DNA of 64,000 nucleotides from Bifidobacterium italicum (GTDB lineage Bacteria; Actinomycetota; Actinomycetes; Actinomycetales; Bifidobacteriaceae): the NCBI RefSeq assembly GCF_002286915.1, contig NZ_MVOG01000004.1, positions 88,052 through 152,051 of the forward strand, read 5' to 3'. The position numbers and the translations under genes are program-made. Below the pieces are notes generated by a model. It was not told the origin of the DNA and made no database searches. It was given only the letters and a program-made list of their open reading frames with translations. Shown piece by piece: positions 34,566 to 44,361 of the stretch. Position 1 is the first letter of the stretch; every line of letters begins with the position of its first letter.

Positions 34566-37500
34566 TCAGGCGAAGTACTCGACGCCGGCTTCGAAGATCG
34601 GCTGGTAGGTGTTGCCCGGCACGTTGAGATACAGGCCGTTACCGGAACGCTCCGAATGGCCCATCTTGCCGAAGACGCGGCCATCAGGGCTCGTGATGCC
34701 CTCCACGGCGAGCATCGAGCCGTTCGGATTGACCGACAGGTCCATGCTCGGCACGCCATCCTCGTCCACGTACTGCGTGGCGATCTGGCCGTTCGTGGCC
34801 AGCTGCGCGAGCATGTCGTACGAGGCGACGAAGCGGCCCTCGCCATGCGAGATCGCGACGGTGTGCACGTCGCCGACCTCGGTCTTCGCGAGCCACGGCG
34901 AGAGGTTCGACGCGACACGCGTGCGCACGAGGCGGCTCTGGTGGCGTCCGATCTCGTTGAACGTGAGCGTCGGGCATGCGTCGGTCATCGGCACGATGTC
35001 TCCGAAAGGCACAAGGCCGAGCTTGATGAGCGCCTGGAAGCCGTTGCAGATGCCGAGCATCAGGCCGTCGCGGTTCTTGAGCAGGTCGCGCACCGCCTCG
35101 GTGACTGCCGGCGCGCGGAAGAACGCCGTGATGAACTTCGCCGAGCCATCCGGTTCGTCGCCGCCCGAGAATCCGCCGGGGATCATGACGATCTGGCTGC
35201 GGCCGATCTCGTCGACGAGAGCCTGCGCGGAGTCGGCGACCGCCTGCGGAGTGAGGTTGTTGACGATGAGCGTCGTCACCTCGGCGCCCGCACGTTCGAA
35301 CGCCGCCGCCGTGTCGTATTCGCAGTTGTTGCCGGGGAACACCGGGATGACGACGCGCGGCTTGGCGATCTTCGGTCCCGCATACTGCACGCGGTGTTCC
35401 GTCTCGAAGGAGACGGTCTCGACCTGCTCGGGTTCGCCGTCGGCCGGCGTGCGGTACGGGAACACCGATTCGAGGCCACGCTCCCACGTCTCCTGCAGCT
35501 GCGCCATCGGTAGGTCCTCGCCGGCCGCGTGGAAGACGTAGTCGGCGGTGGTTTCGCCGATCAGCCCGACCTCGATGAGGTTCGACGTCGCCGGGAGCTT
35601 CGCGTCGTCGGCCAGTTCGACGATGAACGATCCGTACGCCGGCGCGAACAGGTCGTCGACGGCGATCGAGTCGTCGAGCCTGACGCCGATCCGATTGCCG
35701 AGCGCCATGCGGAACAGCGACTCCGCGGTGCCGCCGTATCCCGGCGTGGCCACGGCGAGCGCATCGCGGAAGTCGACGAGCTCCTCGACGACACGGAACG
35801 CCTCGAGCAGCGCGTCCTTGTCCGGCGTGAGGCCATCGGCGAGGTAGCGCGGCGCGATGCGCACGACGCGGTGCCCGGCCTGCTTGAACTCCGGGCTCGT
35901 CGCGCGGTTCATGTTGCCGACGGCGACGGCGAAGGAGATCAGCGTCGGCGGCACGTCGAGGTCCTCGAAGGATCCGGACATCGAATCCTTGCCGCCGATC
36001 GCGCCGACGCCGAGGTCGACCTGCGCCATCAGCGCGCCGAGCACGGCCGCGAGCGGCTTGCCCCAGCGCTCCGGTTCGTCGCGCAGCTTCTCAAAGTACT
36101 CCTGGAAGCTCAGATACGCCTTCTCGTGCTCGAAGCCGGCGGCCACGAGCTTGGCGAGCGATTCAACGACGGACAGGTAGGCTCCGGTGAACTGGTTCTG
36201 CTCCATGATGTACGGGTTGAAGCCCCACGCCATCGCCGACGCGGTCGTCGTCTCGCCGAACACCGGCAGCTTGGCGACCATCGCCATCGGCGCGGTCAGC
36301 TGCGTGCGGCCGCCGAACGGCATCAGCACGGTGCCGGCGCCGATCGTCGAGTCGAAGCGCTCGGACAGGCCCTTGTTCGAGGCGATGTTGACGTCGGAGA
36401 GCATCGTGTCCATGCGCTCGGCGAGCGTGCCCTCGTTGAACGGCGTGACGTAGGTGCCCTGGACGGTCACGTGCGCGTCCTGATGCTTGTCGGCGCCGTT
36501 CGACGCGAGGAACTCGCGCGACAGGTCGGCGATCGCGTCGCCGTTCCAACGCATGACCATGCGCGGCTCCTCGGTGACGGTCGCGATGACCGACGCCTCG
36601 AGGTTCTCCTCGCGCGCGTACTTGAGGAACTCGTCGACGTCCTCAGCGGCCACGTCGACGGCCATGCGCTCCTGCGATTCGGAGATCGCGAGTTCGGTGC
36701 CGTCGAGGCCCTCGTACTTCTTCGGCACCTGATTGAGATCGACGTCGAGGCCATCGGCGATCTCGCCGACCGCGACCGAGACGCCGCCGGCGCCGAAATC
36801 GTTGCATCGCTTGATCAGGCGGCACGCGTCGCCGCGGCGGAACAGGCGCTGCAGCTTGCGTTCGACCGGCGCGTTGCCCTTCTGCACCTCGGCGCCGTCG
36901 AGCTCGAGCGATTCGACGTTGTGCGCCTTCGATGCGCCGGTCGCGCCGCCGATGCCGTCGCGGCCGGTGCGACCGCCGAGCAGGATGATGCGGTCGCCGG
37001 GCGCCGGCGTCTCGCGGCGCACATGGTCGGCGGGCGTCGCCGCGACGACGGCGCCGACCTCCATGCGCTTGGCGACGTATCCGGGATGGTAGATCTCATC
37101 GACCTGCCCGGTCGCCAGACCGATCTGGTTGCCGTAGGAGGAGTAGCCGTGCGCGGCCGTCGTGACGATCTTGCGCTGCGGCAGCTTGCCTTCGAGCGTC
37201 TCGTCGATCGGTGTGCGCGGATCGGCCGCGCCGGTCACGCGCATCGCCTGATAGACGTAGGAGCGTCCCGACAGCGGGTCGCGGATGCAGCCGCCGATGC
37301 AGGTCGCCGCGCCGCCGAAGGGTTCGATCTCGGTCGGATGGTTGTGCGTCTCGTTCTTGAACAGGAACAGCCAGTCCTCGTCCTCGCCGTCGACGTCCAC
37401 CTTCACCTTGACGGTGCACGCGTTGATCTCCTCGGATTCGTCGAGGTTCGTCAGGATGCCGTTCGCCTTGAGCCACTTCGCGCCGAGCGTGCCCATGTCC

Positions 37501-38297
37501 ATCAGCGTCACCGGGCGGTCGGCGCGGCCGAGCTCCTCGCGCATCCGCAGATAGCGTTCGAAGGCCGCCTTGACGGTCGCGTCGTCGATCGTCACATGGT
37601 CGAGCTGCGTGCCGAAGGTCGTGTGGCGGCAGTGGTCGGACCAGTACGTGTCGATGACTTTGATCTCGGTGATCGTCGGGTCGCGGTCCTCGTTGATGAA
37701 GTAGTCGCGGCAGAACTGCAGGTCGGCGACGTCCATCGCGAGCCCACGGTCGGCGATGAAGCGTTCGAGCTGCTCGTCGTCCATCCTGCGGAAGCCGTCG
37801 ATGATCTCGACCTTGCCGGGCGTCGGGATCTGCGTCGCGAGCGTGTCGCGCGTCGCAAGGCTCGCCTCGCGTGCCTCGACCGGGTTGATGACGTACTTTT
37901 TGATCGCGTCGATGTCGGGCGTGCTCAGATTGCCTTGCAGCGCGTAGAGCGTCGCCGAACGCACGGTCGGCCGTTCGCCCTGGCTGATGAGCTGGATGCA
38001 TTCGCTCGCCGAGTCGGCGCGCTGGTCGAACTGGCCGGGCAGGAACTCGACGGCGAAGACGGCGTCGTCGCCGAAGTCCGGAAGATCGAAGGACACGTCG
38101 TCGGACTGCGGCTCGCTGAAGACGGTCGGCACGACCTGTTCGAACAGCTCCTCGCCGATGCCCTCGACGTCGTAGCGGTTGATCAGGCGGATCCGTTCGA
38201 GCGGCTTGACGCCCAGGATCGTCCTGAGTTCCTGGGTGAGCTGCTGGGCCTCGACGTCAAAGCCCGGCTTCTTTTCAACATATACGCGGAAAACCAC
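34566..38297 (-). CDS. purL: Phosphoribosylformylglycinamidine synthase, single-chain form
   Basis: 1243 aa, the long form that carries N-terminal, synthetase and glutaminase parts in one chain instead of separate PurS, PurL and PurQ. Visible are the synthetase motifs (IKVIDTYWSDHCRHTTF, ETHNHPTEIEPFGGAATCIG, GGKDSMSG). The class-I glutaminase at the C-terminus has VIPVFPGNNCEYD and the nucleophile Cys in LGICNGFQAL. It converts FGAR to FGAM with glutamine and ATP. GTG start at 38297 with AAGGAAG upstream. It follows purC on the same strand after a hairpin. Confidence 0.96.
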   Translation of the reverse strand: MVFRVYVEKKPGFDVEAQQLTQELRTILGVKPLERIRLINRYDVEGIGEELFEQVVPTVFSEPQSDDVSFDLPDFGDDAVFAVEFLPGQFDQRADSASECIQLISQGERPTVRSATLYALQGNLSTPDIDAIKKYVINPVEAREASLATRDTLATQIPTPGKVEIIDGFRRMDDEQLERFIADRGLAMDVADLQFCRDYFINEDRDPTITEIKVIDTYWSDHCRHTTFGTQLDHVTIDDATVKAAFERYLRMREELGRADRPVTLMDMGTLGAKWLKANGILTNLDESEEINACTVKVKVDVDGEDEDWLFLFKNETHNHPTEIEPFGGAATCIGGCIRDPLSGRSYVYQAMRVTGAADPRTPIDETLEGKLPQRKIVTTAAHGYSSYGNQIGLATGQVDEIYHPGYVAKRMEVGAVVAATPADHVRRETPAPGDRIILLGGRTGRDGIGGATGASKAHNVESLELDGAEVQKGNAPVERKLQRLFRRGDACRLIKRCNDFGAGGVSVAVGEIADGLDVDLNQVPKKYEGLDGTELAISESQERMAVDVAAEDVDEFLKYAREENLEASVIATVTEEPRMVMRWNGDAIADLSREFLASNGADKHQDAHVTVQGTYVTPFNEGTLAERMDTMLSDVNIASNKGLSERFDSTIGAGTVLMPFGGRTQLTAPMAMVAKLPVFGETTTASAMAWGFNPYIMEQNQFTGAYLSVVESLAKLVAAGFEHEKAYLSFQEYFEKLRDEPERWGKPLAAVLGALMAQVDLGVGAIGGKDSMSGSFEDLDVPPTLISFAVAVGNMNRATSPEFKQAGHRVVRIAPRYLADGLTPDKDALLEAFRVVEELVDFRDALAVATPGYGGTAESLFRMALGNRIGVRLDDSIAVDDLFAPAYGSFIVELADDAKLPATSNLIEVGLIGETTADYVFHAAGEDLPMAQLQETWERGLESVFPYRTPADGEPEQVETVSFETEHRVQYAGPKIAKPRVVIPVFPGNNCEYDTAAAFERAGAEVTTLIVNNLTPQAVADSAQALVDEIGRSQIVMIPGGFSGGDEPDGSAKFITAFFRAPAVTEAVRDLLKNRDGLMLGICNGFQALIKLGLVPFGDIVPMTDACPTLTFNEIGRHQSRLVRTRVASNLSPWLAKTEVGDVHTVAISHGEGRFVASYDMLAQLATNGQIATQYVDEDGVPSMDLSVNPNGSMLAVEGITSPDGRVFGKMGHSERSGNGLYLNVPGNTYQPIFEAGVEYFA

Positions 38298-38369
38298 GGT
38301 TCTTCCTTGCTCTCTTGACTCTGATGGTTGCAGATGGATGGTGGGGGTAGGAATGGGGAAAGGCCGAAA

Positions 38370-38406
38370 ACGGCCCGCATCCGGATGCGCACCGGATGCG
38401 GGCCGT
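38370..38406 (-). terminator. Terminator or attenuator between purC and purL
   Basis: A perfect 15-bp stem (38370-38384 and 38392-38406) with a 7-nt loop, followed on the minus strand by a T-rich stretch (TTTTCGG). It starts 6 bp after the purC stop and lies 73 bp before the purL start. Confidence 0.75.
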
Positions 38407-38411
38407 CGGCG

Positions 38412-39164
38412 TCATTCGGCGCGCTCGACGCCTTCCTGCTCGGCGAGCGCGGTCAGGCGGTCGTAGATCTCCTCGTAGGCGGGGATGATGTTGCCCAGAT
38501 CGCGGCGGAACAGGTCCTTGTCGAGATGCTCGATCTGTCCGGAGCCGTCCTTCAGGTCCCACAGGCGGCAGGTGTCCGGCGTGATCTCGTCGGCGAGCAG
38601 GATCGTGCCGTCCGAGGTCCTGCCCTCCTCGATCTTGAAGTCGACGAGCTGCACGTCGATCTTCGAGAAGATGTCGAGCAACGCGTCGTTGACGGCGCGC
38701 GCCTGCTTCGAGATCTCGGCGAGCTCCCCGTCGGAGGCCAGGCCGAGTGCGACGATGCCGTCGTCGTTGATGAAGGGGTCGCCGAGTTCGTCGGACTTGT
38801 AGCAGAATTCGAGGATCGGACGGTTGAGCTTCGTGCCCTCCTCGACGCCGTAGCGCTTCGCGAAGGAACCGGCCGCCGTGTTGCGCATGATGATCTCGAG
38901 CGGATACATGTCCATCGAGCGCACGAGCTGCTCGGTGTCCGAGATGCGCTTGATGAAGTGGGAGTCCACGCCGCGCGCCTTGAGCAGGTCGAAGAGGACC
39001 GAGGTGATGCGGTTGTTGAGGCTGCCCTTGCCTTCGATCTGGGCCTTCTTCGCGCCGTTGCCGGCGGTCGCCTGGTTCATGTATTCGACCCAGAGGACGT
39101 CCGGGTCGTCGGTTGCGTACAGTTTCTTGGCCTTGCCCTCATAGAGCTTGTCCATCTTCTGCAT
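38412..39164 (-). CDS. purC: SAICAR synthetase
   Basis: 250 aa from ATG 39164 (an ATG at 39155 is possible). [11 protein letters not shown], the ATP site and [18 protein letters not shown], later DFKIEEGR, and the ending typical of PurC are all present. It joins aspartate to CAIR to give SAICAR. It precedes purL and lies downstream of purT on the same strand. PurE and PurK, which make CAIR, are not in the window. Confidence 0.96.
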   Translation of the reverse strand: MQKMDKLYEGKAKKLYATDDPDVLWVEYMNQATAGNGAKKAQIEGKGSLNNRITSVLFDLLKARGVDSHFIKRISDTEQLVRSMDMYPLEIIMRNTAAGSFAKRYGVEEGTKLNRPILEFCYKSDELGDPFINDDGIVALGLASDGELAEISKQARAVNDALLDIFSKIDVQLVDFKIEEGRTSDGTILLADEITPDTCRLWDLKDGSGQIEHLDKDLFRRDLGNIIPAYEEIYDRLTALAEQEGVERAE

Positions 39165-39302
39165 GTTGGTGCTTCTGCCTTCCGTGGATAAGGGGAATGG
39201 AACGCTGTGAACTGACGCCCTCAGCGTAGCAAGCGGCGGCAACATGGGCGCGCCTCTTCTCACGTTTCAAACGGCGTGCGGGGCGCGCCTGCGCGGCGCG
39301 GC

Positions 39303-40550
39303 TCACACGATGCTGATCTGCAGCGCCTGCGCGGTCTCTACGGCGCGCACGCGCGCCTCCTCGACGTCCGCTCCGAGCGCGAGCGCGACGCCCATGCGGC
39401 GGTGGCCGTCGACCTTCGGCTTGGCGAACACGCGCACGTCGACGCCCGGTTGTGCGAGGGCCTCGTCGAGGTCGTGGAACTCGGCCTCGCCGTGTCCCTC
39501 GACGACGATTGCGTGGCTCGCCGCGGCCGTGTACTTCGGGATGTCGAGCGCGACGTGGCCGTCCTTGACCGGGACGCCGAGCATCGCGCGCGCATGCAGG
39601 TCGAATTCGCTCAGCCGCTGGCTGATCATCGTGACCATGCCGGTGTCGTGCGGGCGCGGCGAGACCTCGTTGAACAGCACGGAGCCGTCCTTGAGCACGA
39701 ACAGCTCGACGCCGAAGACGCCCCACGCCGTGTCGGTGCCGGCGCGCGCGACGAGCCCCTCTACGACGGCGTGCGCGATGCGGCGCGACTCCTCGAGGAC
39801 GTCGGCGGCCACATTCGCCGGCTGCCATGAATCGCGGTAGTCGCCGTCCTGCTGACGCTGGCCGATCGGCTCGCACACGACGACGCCGGCGACCGAGCTG
39901 ACGGTGAGCATCGTCAGCTCGTAGTCGAGGTCGACGAGCCGTTCGACGATGACGCGCGAGACGTCGCCTTCGTCATGGGCGCGCCGCCCCTGCTGCGCCG
40001 CCGTCCACGCGTCCTCGATCCCGTCGGCCGCGCGCACGACCGACTGGCCGTGGCCGGAGGAGCTCATGACCGGCTTGACGACGCAGGGGAAGCCGATCGC
40101 GCCGGCCGCTTCCTTGAGCTCGTCGAGCGATCCGGCGAAGCGGAACGGCGTCGTCGGCAGTCCCAGCTCCTGGGCGGCGAGCGTGCGCAGCGCCTCGCGG
40201 TCCATGCACGTCGCCGCGATGCGCGCGCTCGGCACGACGCGCACGCCGTCGTGCTCGGCCGTCTCGAGCACCGACGTCGCGATCGCCTCGACCTCGGGGA
40301 TGATGATGTCCGGACGCACGTCGGCGATGAGCGCGCGTAACGCGTCGGCGTTCGCCATGTCGACGACGCGCGCCTCGTGCGCGACCTGCTGCGCCGGCGC
40401 GTCCGCATACGAATCGGCCGCGATGACGCGCACGCCGAGACGCGTCAGCGAGATCGCGACCTCCTTGCCGAGCTCGCCGGAGCCGAGCAGGAGCGCGCGG
40501 GTGGGATGTTTGCCGTTGGGGGTGCCGAGTGCACAATCGATTTTCGTCAT
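39303..40550 (-). CDS. purT: Formate-dependent GAR transformylase
   Basis: 415 aa from ATG 40550; ATG 40559 is an alternative. The ATP-grasp protein opens with RALLLGSGELGKEVAISLTR and has DMANADALR, the phosphate loop VMSSSGHGQS and GVFGVELFVLKDG, then EVSPRPHDTGMV. PurT uses formate and ATP instead of formyl-THF to make FGAR. No PurN is in the window. A CACAAT box ends seven bases before the ATG, so the gene may be leaderless. It shares a tight divergent region (96 bp) with the glycosyltransferase. Confidence 0.95.
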   Translation of the reverse strand: MTKIDCALGTPNGKHPTRALLLGSGELGKEVAISLTRLGVRVIAADSYADAPAQQVAHEARVVDMANADALRALIADVRPDIIIPEVEAIATSVLETAEHDGVRVVPSARIAATCMDREALRTLAAQELGLPTTPFRFAGSLDELKEAAGAIGFPCVVKPVMSSSGHGQSVVRAADGIEDAWTAAQQGRRAHDEGDVSRVIVERLVDLDYELTMLTVSSVAGVVVCEPIGQRQQDGDYRDSWQPANVAADVLEESRRIAHAVVEGLVARAGTDTAWGVFGVELFVLKDGSVLFNEVSPRPHDTGMVTMISQRLSEFDLHARAMLGVPVKDGHVALDIPKYTAAASHAIVVEGHGEAEFHDLDEALAQPGVDVRVFAKPKVDGHRRMGVALALGADVEEARVRAVETAQALQISIV

Positions 40551-40646
40551 GGCACCCATTGTGCCACCGGCGGTGCACGGCACCGCCGTCGCGCCGCGTG
40601 GGCGCGAACCGCCGCTTCGGCGGCGTCGCCGCTAGACTGGGCGACT

Positions 40647-41870
40647 ATGTGCGCACAACAGAACACGGCATCCGCCGACGCGGAGCAGCAACACGACGAA
40701 CGGCCGCTCAAGGTCGCGCTCGTCGTCGACACATCCGGCAACGGCGGCAACGGCACGTCCAACTCGGCGACCCAGTGGGCGCAGGAGCTGCGCCGGCAGG
40801 GGCACGAGGTGCGGCTCGTCGGCATCGGCGCGCCGCAATACCCGGCCAGGGAGAACCACATCCCGCTCGTCAGCTGGATATCGGCGAAACAGCAGATGCA
40901 GTTCGCGCAGCCGAGCCGCGCGCTGTTCGACCGCGCCTTCGACGGCGTCGACGTCGTGCACATCTACGAGCCGTTCAAGTTCGGCAGGCATGCGCTCGAG
41001 TGCGCGCGCGAGCACGGGCTTCCGGTGACCGCCGGCTTCCATGTGCAGCCGGAGAACGTCATGTACTCGGCCGGGCCGCTGCGTTACATCCCCGGCATGA
41101 ACTCGTTCCTGTACTGGTTGTTTCGCCATTGGCTCTACCGCAACGTCGACGCGATCCATGTGCCGACGAGGCTCGGCGCGCACCTGCTCGAGGAGCATCA
41201 TTACGACGAGCCGATTTACGTCATCTCGAACGGCTACCAGCCCCGGTTCACGGCGAAACGGCAGCGTCCGGGCGCCGAACCCGCCGGCGTGCCGTTCCGC
41301 ATCGTCGCCTCCGGCAGGCTCGCCAACGAGAAGAACCATGTGGAGCTCATCGAGGCGATCTCGATGAGCGCGCACGCCGACGACATCCATCTGACGATCG
41401 CCGGCACCGGGCCGATCAGGCGGCGCGTCATGCGCAAGGCGCGCAAGCTGCTCAAACGCCCGGCGACGATCGGCTTCCACCGCAACGTCGACATGCCGGA
41501 CCTGCTGCGTTCATGCGATCTGCTGTGTCATCCCTCGATCGCCGACCTCGAATCGGTGAGCGTCATCGAGGGCATGGCGTGCGGCCTCGTGCCGGTTATC
41601 GCCAACTCGCCGCTGAGCGCGGCCGGCCAGTTCTCGCTCACGCCGGAATCGTCGTATCCGGTCGGGCATCCGGAACAACTCGCCGACCGCATCGACTGGT
41701 GGATCGACCATCCGCGCGAACTCAACGAGTGGGGGAGCACCTACGCCGAGCACACGAAGGAGACGTATTCGGTCGAGCAGTCGGTGAGGCGCTTCGTGCG
41801 GATGGAACGCGAGGTCATCGCCGCGCATCGTGCGGGCGCCCGCGCCGCCGGCGACGTCGACGGGCGCTGA
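40647..41870 (+). CDS. Glycosyltransferase family 4 protein
   Basis: 407 aa GT-B glycosyltransferase. The N-terminal half contains GGNGTSNSATQWAQEL and HIYEPFKFGRHAL. The C-terminal half holds the donor site: IVASGRLANEKNHVELIEA, LTIAGTGP and the Glu-rich ESVSVIEGMACGLVPVIA. This pattern is common in alpha-mannosyl- or glucosyltransferases acting on lipid or wall glycans; substrate unknown. A TAGACT -10 box (40633-40638) lies eight bases before the ATG, so it is likely leaderless. A terminator follows. Confidence 0.88.
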   Translation: MCAQQNTASADAEQQHDERPLKVALVVDTSGNGGNGTSNSATQWAQELRRQGHEVRLVGIGAPQYPARENHIPLVSWISAKQQMQFAQPSRALFDRAFDGVDVVHIYEPFKFGRHALECAREHGLPVTAGFHVQPENVMYSAGPLRYIPGMNSFLYWLFRHWLYRNVDAIHVPTRLGAHLLEEHHYDEPIYVISNGYQPRFTAKRQRPGAEPAGVPFRIVASGRLANEKNHVELIEAISMSAHADDIHLTIAGTGPIRRRVMRKARKLLKRPATIGFHRNVDMPDLLRSCDLLCHPSIADLESVSVIEGMACGLVPVIANSPLSAAGQFSLTPESSYPVGHPEQLADRIDWWIDHPRELNEWGSTYAEHTKETYSVEQSVRRFVRMEREVIAAHRAGARAAGDVDGR

Positions 41871-41876
41871 CGGCGC

Positions 41877-41926
41877 ATACGGCTGCGGCCGTCGGCATCG
41901 GGTGACGCCGACGGCCGCAGCCGTAT
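41877..41926. terminator. Bidirectional terminator
   Basis: A perfect 20-bp stem (41877-41896 and 41907-41926) with a 10-nt loop between the converging glycosyltransferase and threonine aldolase-like genes. Confidence 0.9.
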
Positions 41927-41936
41927 CGGGGACCGG

Positions 41937-42962
41937 TCACAGATAGGAGATGAGCTCGGCCGTCTGTTCGTCGGTCGTCGCCCAGCTCGTGCAGATGCGC
42001 AGCATGACGCGGTCGGCGCCGACCGCCTCCATGAAGCCGAGCTTCACATGCTTGGCCAGTTCGGCGGCCTTCTTGTCGGAGACGGTGATGAAGATCTGGT
42101 TCGTCTGCGAGACGAAGGCCACGTCGTAGCCCTTGTCCGTCAGCGCCTGACGGATCTTGTCGGCCTCCTTGTTCGCATGTTCGGACAGCTTGAAGTACAG
42201 GTCGTCGGTGAACAGCGTGTCGAACTGCAGGCCCAGCAGCCAGCCCTTCGCGAGCAGCGCGCCGCGCTGCTTGACGAGCGTCGTGAAGTTCGTCGGCGTG
42301 TTGCCGCGAGTGAACACGACGGCCTCGCCGAACATCGCGCCGACCTTCGTGCCGCCGATCGTGAACACGTCGGCGACGCGCGCGATGTCGTCGAGGTTCG
42401 CGTCGTTGCCGTCGCTCGTCAGCGCGTAGCCGAGGCGCGCGCCGTCGATGAACAGCGGAAGCTTGCGGTCGTGCGCGACCTGCGAGAGCGCCTCGAGCTC
42501 CTCGAGCGTGTAGGCGGTGCCGTATTCGGTCGGCTGGGAGATGTAGACGGCGCCGGGGAAGACCATGTGCTCGTGGTTGGCGTCGGCGTAGAAGCGTTCG
42601 CAGTAGTCGTCGAGCTGCGCGGCGGAGATCTTGCCGTCCTCGTTCGCCAGCGCGAGCACCTTGTGGCCGGTGGCTTCGATCGCGCCGGCCTCGTGCGTGT
42701 TGATGTGGCCGCTGTCCGCGCACACGACGCCGCCGTACGGCGGCGTGATCGCCGAGATCACCGTCTGGTTCGTCTGCGTGCCGCCGACGAGGAACCACAC
42801 CTGGGCCTCGGGGTCGTCGCACAGCTTGGTAATCTTGTCGGCCGCGATCCTGCAGTAGTCGTCGGTGCCGTAGCCGGGATGCTGCTCCTGCTGGATCTGC
42901 TGCATGCGCGTCAGGATCTGCGGCGCGGCCGTCGAGGAATAATCGTTCTGGAAGGACAGCAT
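41937..42962 (-). CDS. Threonine aldolase-like PLP enzyme (beta-eliminating lyase family)
   Basis: 341 aa. Fold-type I PLP enzyme with HPGYGTDDY, the PLP lysine in TIGGTKVGAMFGEA and the Asp in PLFIDGARLGYAL. Low-specificity threonine aldolases split L-threonine or L-allo-threonine into glycine and acetaldehyde. Other substrates are possible in this family. AAGGAG precedes the ATG. Single gene with its own terminator. Confidence 0.9.
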   Translation of the reverse strand: MLSFQNDYSSTAAPQILTRMQQIQQEQHPGYGTDDYCRIAADKITKLCDDPEAQVWFLVGGTQTNQTVISAITPPYGGVVCADSGHINTHEAGAIEATGHKVLALANEDGKISAAQLDDYCERFYADANHEHMVFPGAVYISQPTEYGTAYTLEELEALSQVAHDRKLPLFIDGARLGYALTSDGNDANLDDIARVADVFTIGGTKVGAMFGEAVVFTRGNTPTNFTTLVKQRGALLAKGWLLGLQFDTLFTDDLYFKLSEHANKEADKIRQALTDKGYDVAFVSQTNQIFITVSDKKAAELAKHVKLGFMEAVGADRVMLRICTSWATTDEQTAELISYL

Positions 42963-43010
42963 GATGGGCTCCTTGGGTCTGGGTGCGGGTGGTCCGTGTC
43001 GTAGGACAGT

Positions 43011-43916
43011 CTAGTCCGTCGTGGCCTGCGCGCCGCGGATTGCGGCGACGGTGAACGGACGCCGCGGGCTGCAATTGGAGCGTTCGAGCGACTGCGCGAG
43101 CGACAGCCCGGGCGTGCGTGCGGCCAGATCCTCATGGCGGCGCGCGGAGACGGCGAGGAAGATCAGGTAGATGTACGGCATGCCGAGGTTCGTCTCGAGC
43201 AGCGAGTCGATGACGAGCGGCTTGAGCGACTGCAGCGGGCTCAGTCCGGCGCTGCGGATGCCGCCGAGCAGCAGCGCGAGCTCCCACGCGAATTGGATGC
43301 CGATGCCGCACACGAGCAGCCAACGGATGTCGACGCGCAGCGCGGGGCGTGCGGCGAAGGCCAGGTTGTGGACGATGACGGCCGCATAGCCGACGAACAG
43401 GATGATCGCCATCCATCCGTGGTAGGCGCCGGTCGTGCGCTGGATGACGATCGGATGGGCGGCCTGGCCGGGTAGGAAACGGGACGTGAGCGTCTGTGCG
43501 ATGAGCGGGGCGCAGAACCACCAGCCGAAGATCAGCGTCGACCATTCGACGAGCCGTTCGTCATGGCGCAGATACAGCCAGATCCAGGTGAAGTTCGTGA
43601 ATCCGTAGCTCATCGACATCCACAGCAGCACCCAGAACAGCGACGCGTTCGGCGAGATCGATCGTGTGTGCAGGGCCAGATGGAAGACTCCGAAGTCGAC
43701 GGCGAAATACAGGAGCCCGGCGGCAATGCCGACGAGCACGGTCATGCGCCGTCGGCGCCACAGCAGCAGTCCGGCGTAGAGGGCGAGGAACGCGATGTCG
43801 AGCCAGATGTAGCACGGGGCGAACTGGCGGCGGGCGACGAAATCGGTCGCGGTGGCCGCGGCGGGTGTCGTGGTTGCGGCGGCCGCCGCAACCACGGGGA
43901 GGGAAAACGTCATCAT
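43011..43916 (-). CDS. Polytopic membrane protein, unknown
   Basis: 301 aa with about seven predicted helices (near residues 35-55, 60-85, 95-120, 130-160, 165-185, 195-220, 235-260). It has aromatic-rich helices (WMSMSYGFTNFTWIWLYL) and a long basic C-terminal tail of ~45 residues. No transport or enzyme motif was recognised. TACGCT ends six bases before the start region, so it may be leaderless. Position alone gives no clue to function. Confidence 0.7.
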   Translation of the reverse strand: MMTFSLPVVAAAAATTTPAAATATDFVARRQFAPCYIWLDIAFLALYAGLLLWRRRRMTVLVGIAAGLLYFAVDFGVFHLALHTRSISPNASLFWVLLWMSMSYGFTNFTWIWLYLRHDERLVEWSTLIFGWWFCAPLIAQTLTSRFLPGQAAHPIVIQRTTGAYHGWMAIILFVGYAAVIVHNLAFAARPALRVDIRWLLVCGIGIQFAWELALLLGGIRSAGLSPLQSLKPLVIDSLLETNLGMPYIYLIFLAVSARRHEDLAARTPGLSLAQSLERSNCSPRRPFTVAAIRGAQATTD

Positions 43917-44062
43917 GGTTCCAGCGTAGACGACGGGGCCGCATCCCGGCGGCCGGCGGGGATGAAGCGGCGGTCGGACGGCGCGTTCGGCGTCATGTCC
44001 GCATCAGGACGCCGAACGCCGCCGCGCATCGGCGCCGGATATGGGCCGGCGGCGAAAAAAGG

Positions 44063-44101
44063 GGCGGCCCCCGAAGTGTCTAGGTACCTTCGGGGGCCGC
44101 C
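44063..44101 (-). terminator. Rho-independent terminator on the minus strand without an assigned gene
   Basis: A perfect 14-bp stem (44063-44076 and 44088-44101), followed on the minus strand by CCTTTTTT. Its transcript must come from the region to the right (44102-44590). Confidence 0.8.
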
Positions 44102-44130
44102 TCGTCTGTTTTGTTCTGTTTCCATCCTCA

Positions 44131-44361
44131 TCATGCGACCTGACTGTCCTCCGGACATCCGGATCCGGGGATGGGCACCGCCTTGTGCCTGCTTTTCCGT
44201 CGAATCCCCGCGGGCGATTCCTCGGGGTGGGCGTTCTCCTGAGTGCAGGTCCTCTGCACGGCAACGCCCTGTGGAATCGGCCGTCGCTGACCGGTGGCGT
44301 GGTCGTCGGGCGGGGGCGCCTCCGATGCACGTCGTGCAGGTCGCTTCACCATGAGCACCAT
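44131..44361 (-). CDS. Possible small protein upstream of the orphan terminator
   Basis: 76 aa, starting MVLMVKRPARRASEAPPPDD, ending 30 bp before the orphan terminator. GGGTGAGAG lies a few bases before the ATG. The sequence is basic and Pro-rich, with two Cys, and resembles no family that I know. It could instead be the body of a non-coding RNA. Weakly supported. Confidence 0.3.
   Translation of the reverse strand: MVLMVKRPARRASEAPPPDDHATGQRRPIPQGVAVQRTCTQENAHPEESPAGIRRKSRHKAVPIPGSGCPEDSQVA

Noticed and set aside
33075..35513. 812-codon open frame spanning the repeat-bearing spacer and antisense to purL
   Set aside because: It crosses a terminator, the spacer and two genes on the other strand. 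The translated sequence is low in hydrophobic core patterns, and there is no ribosome site.
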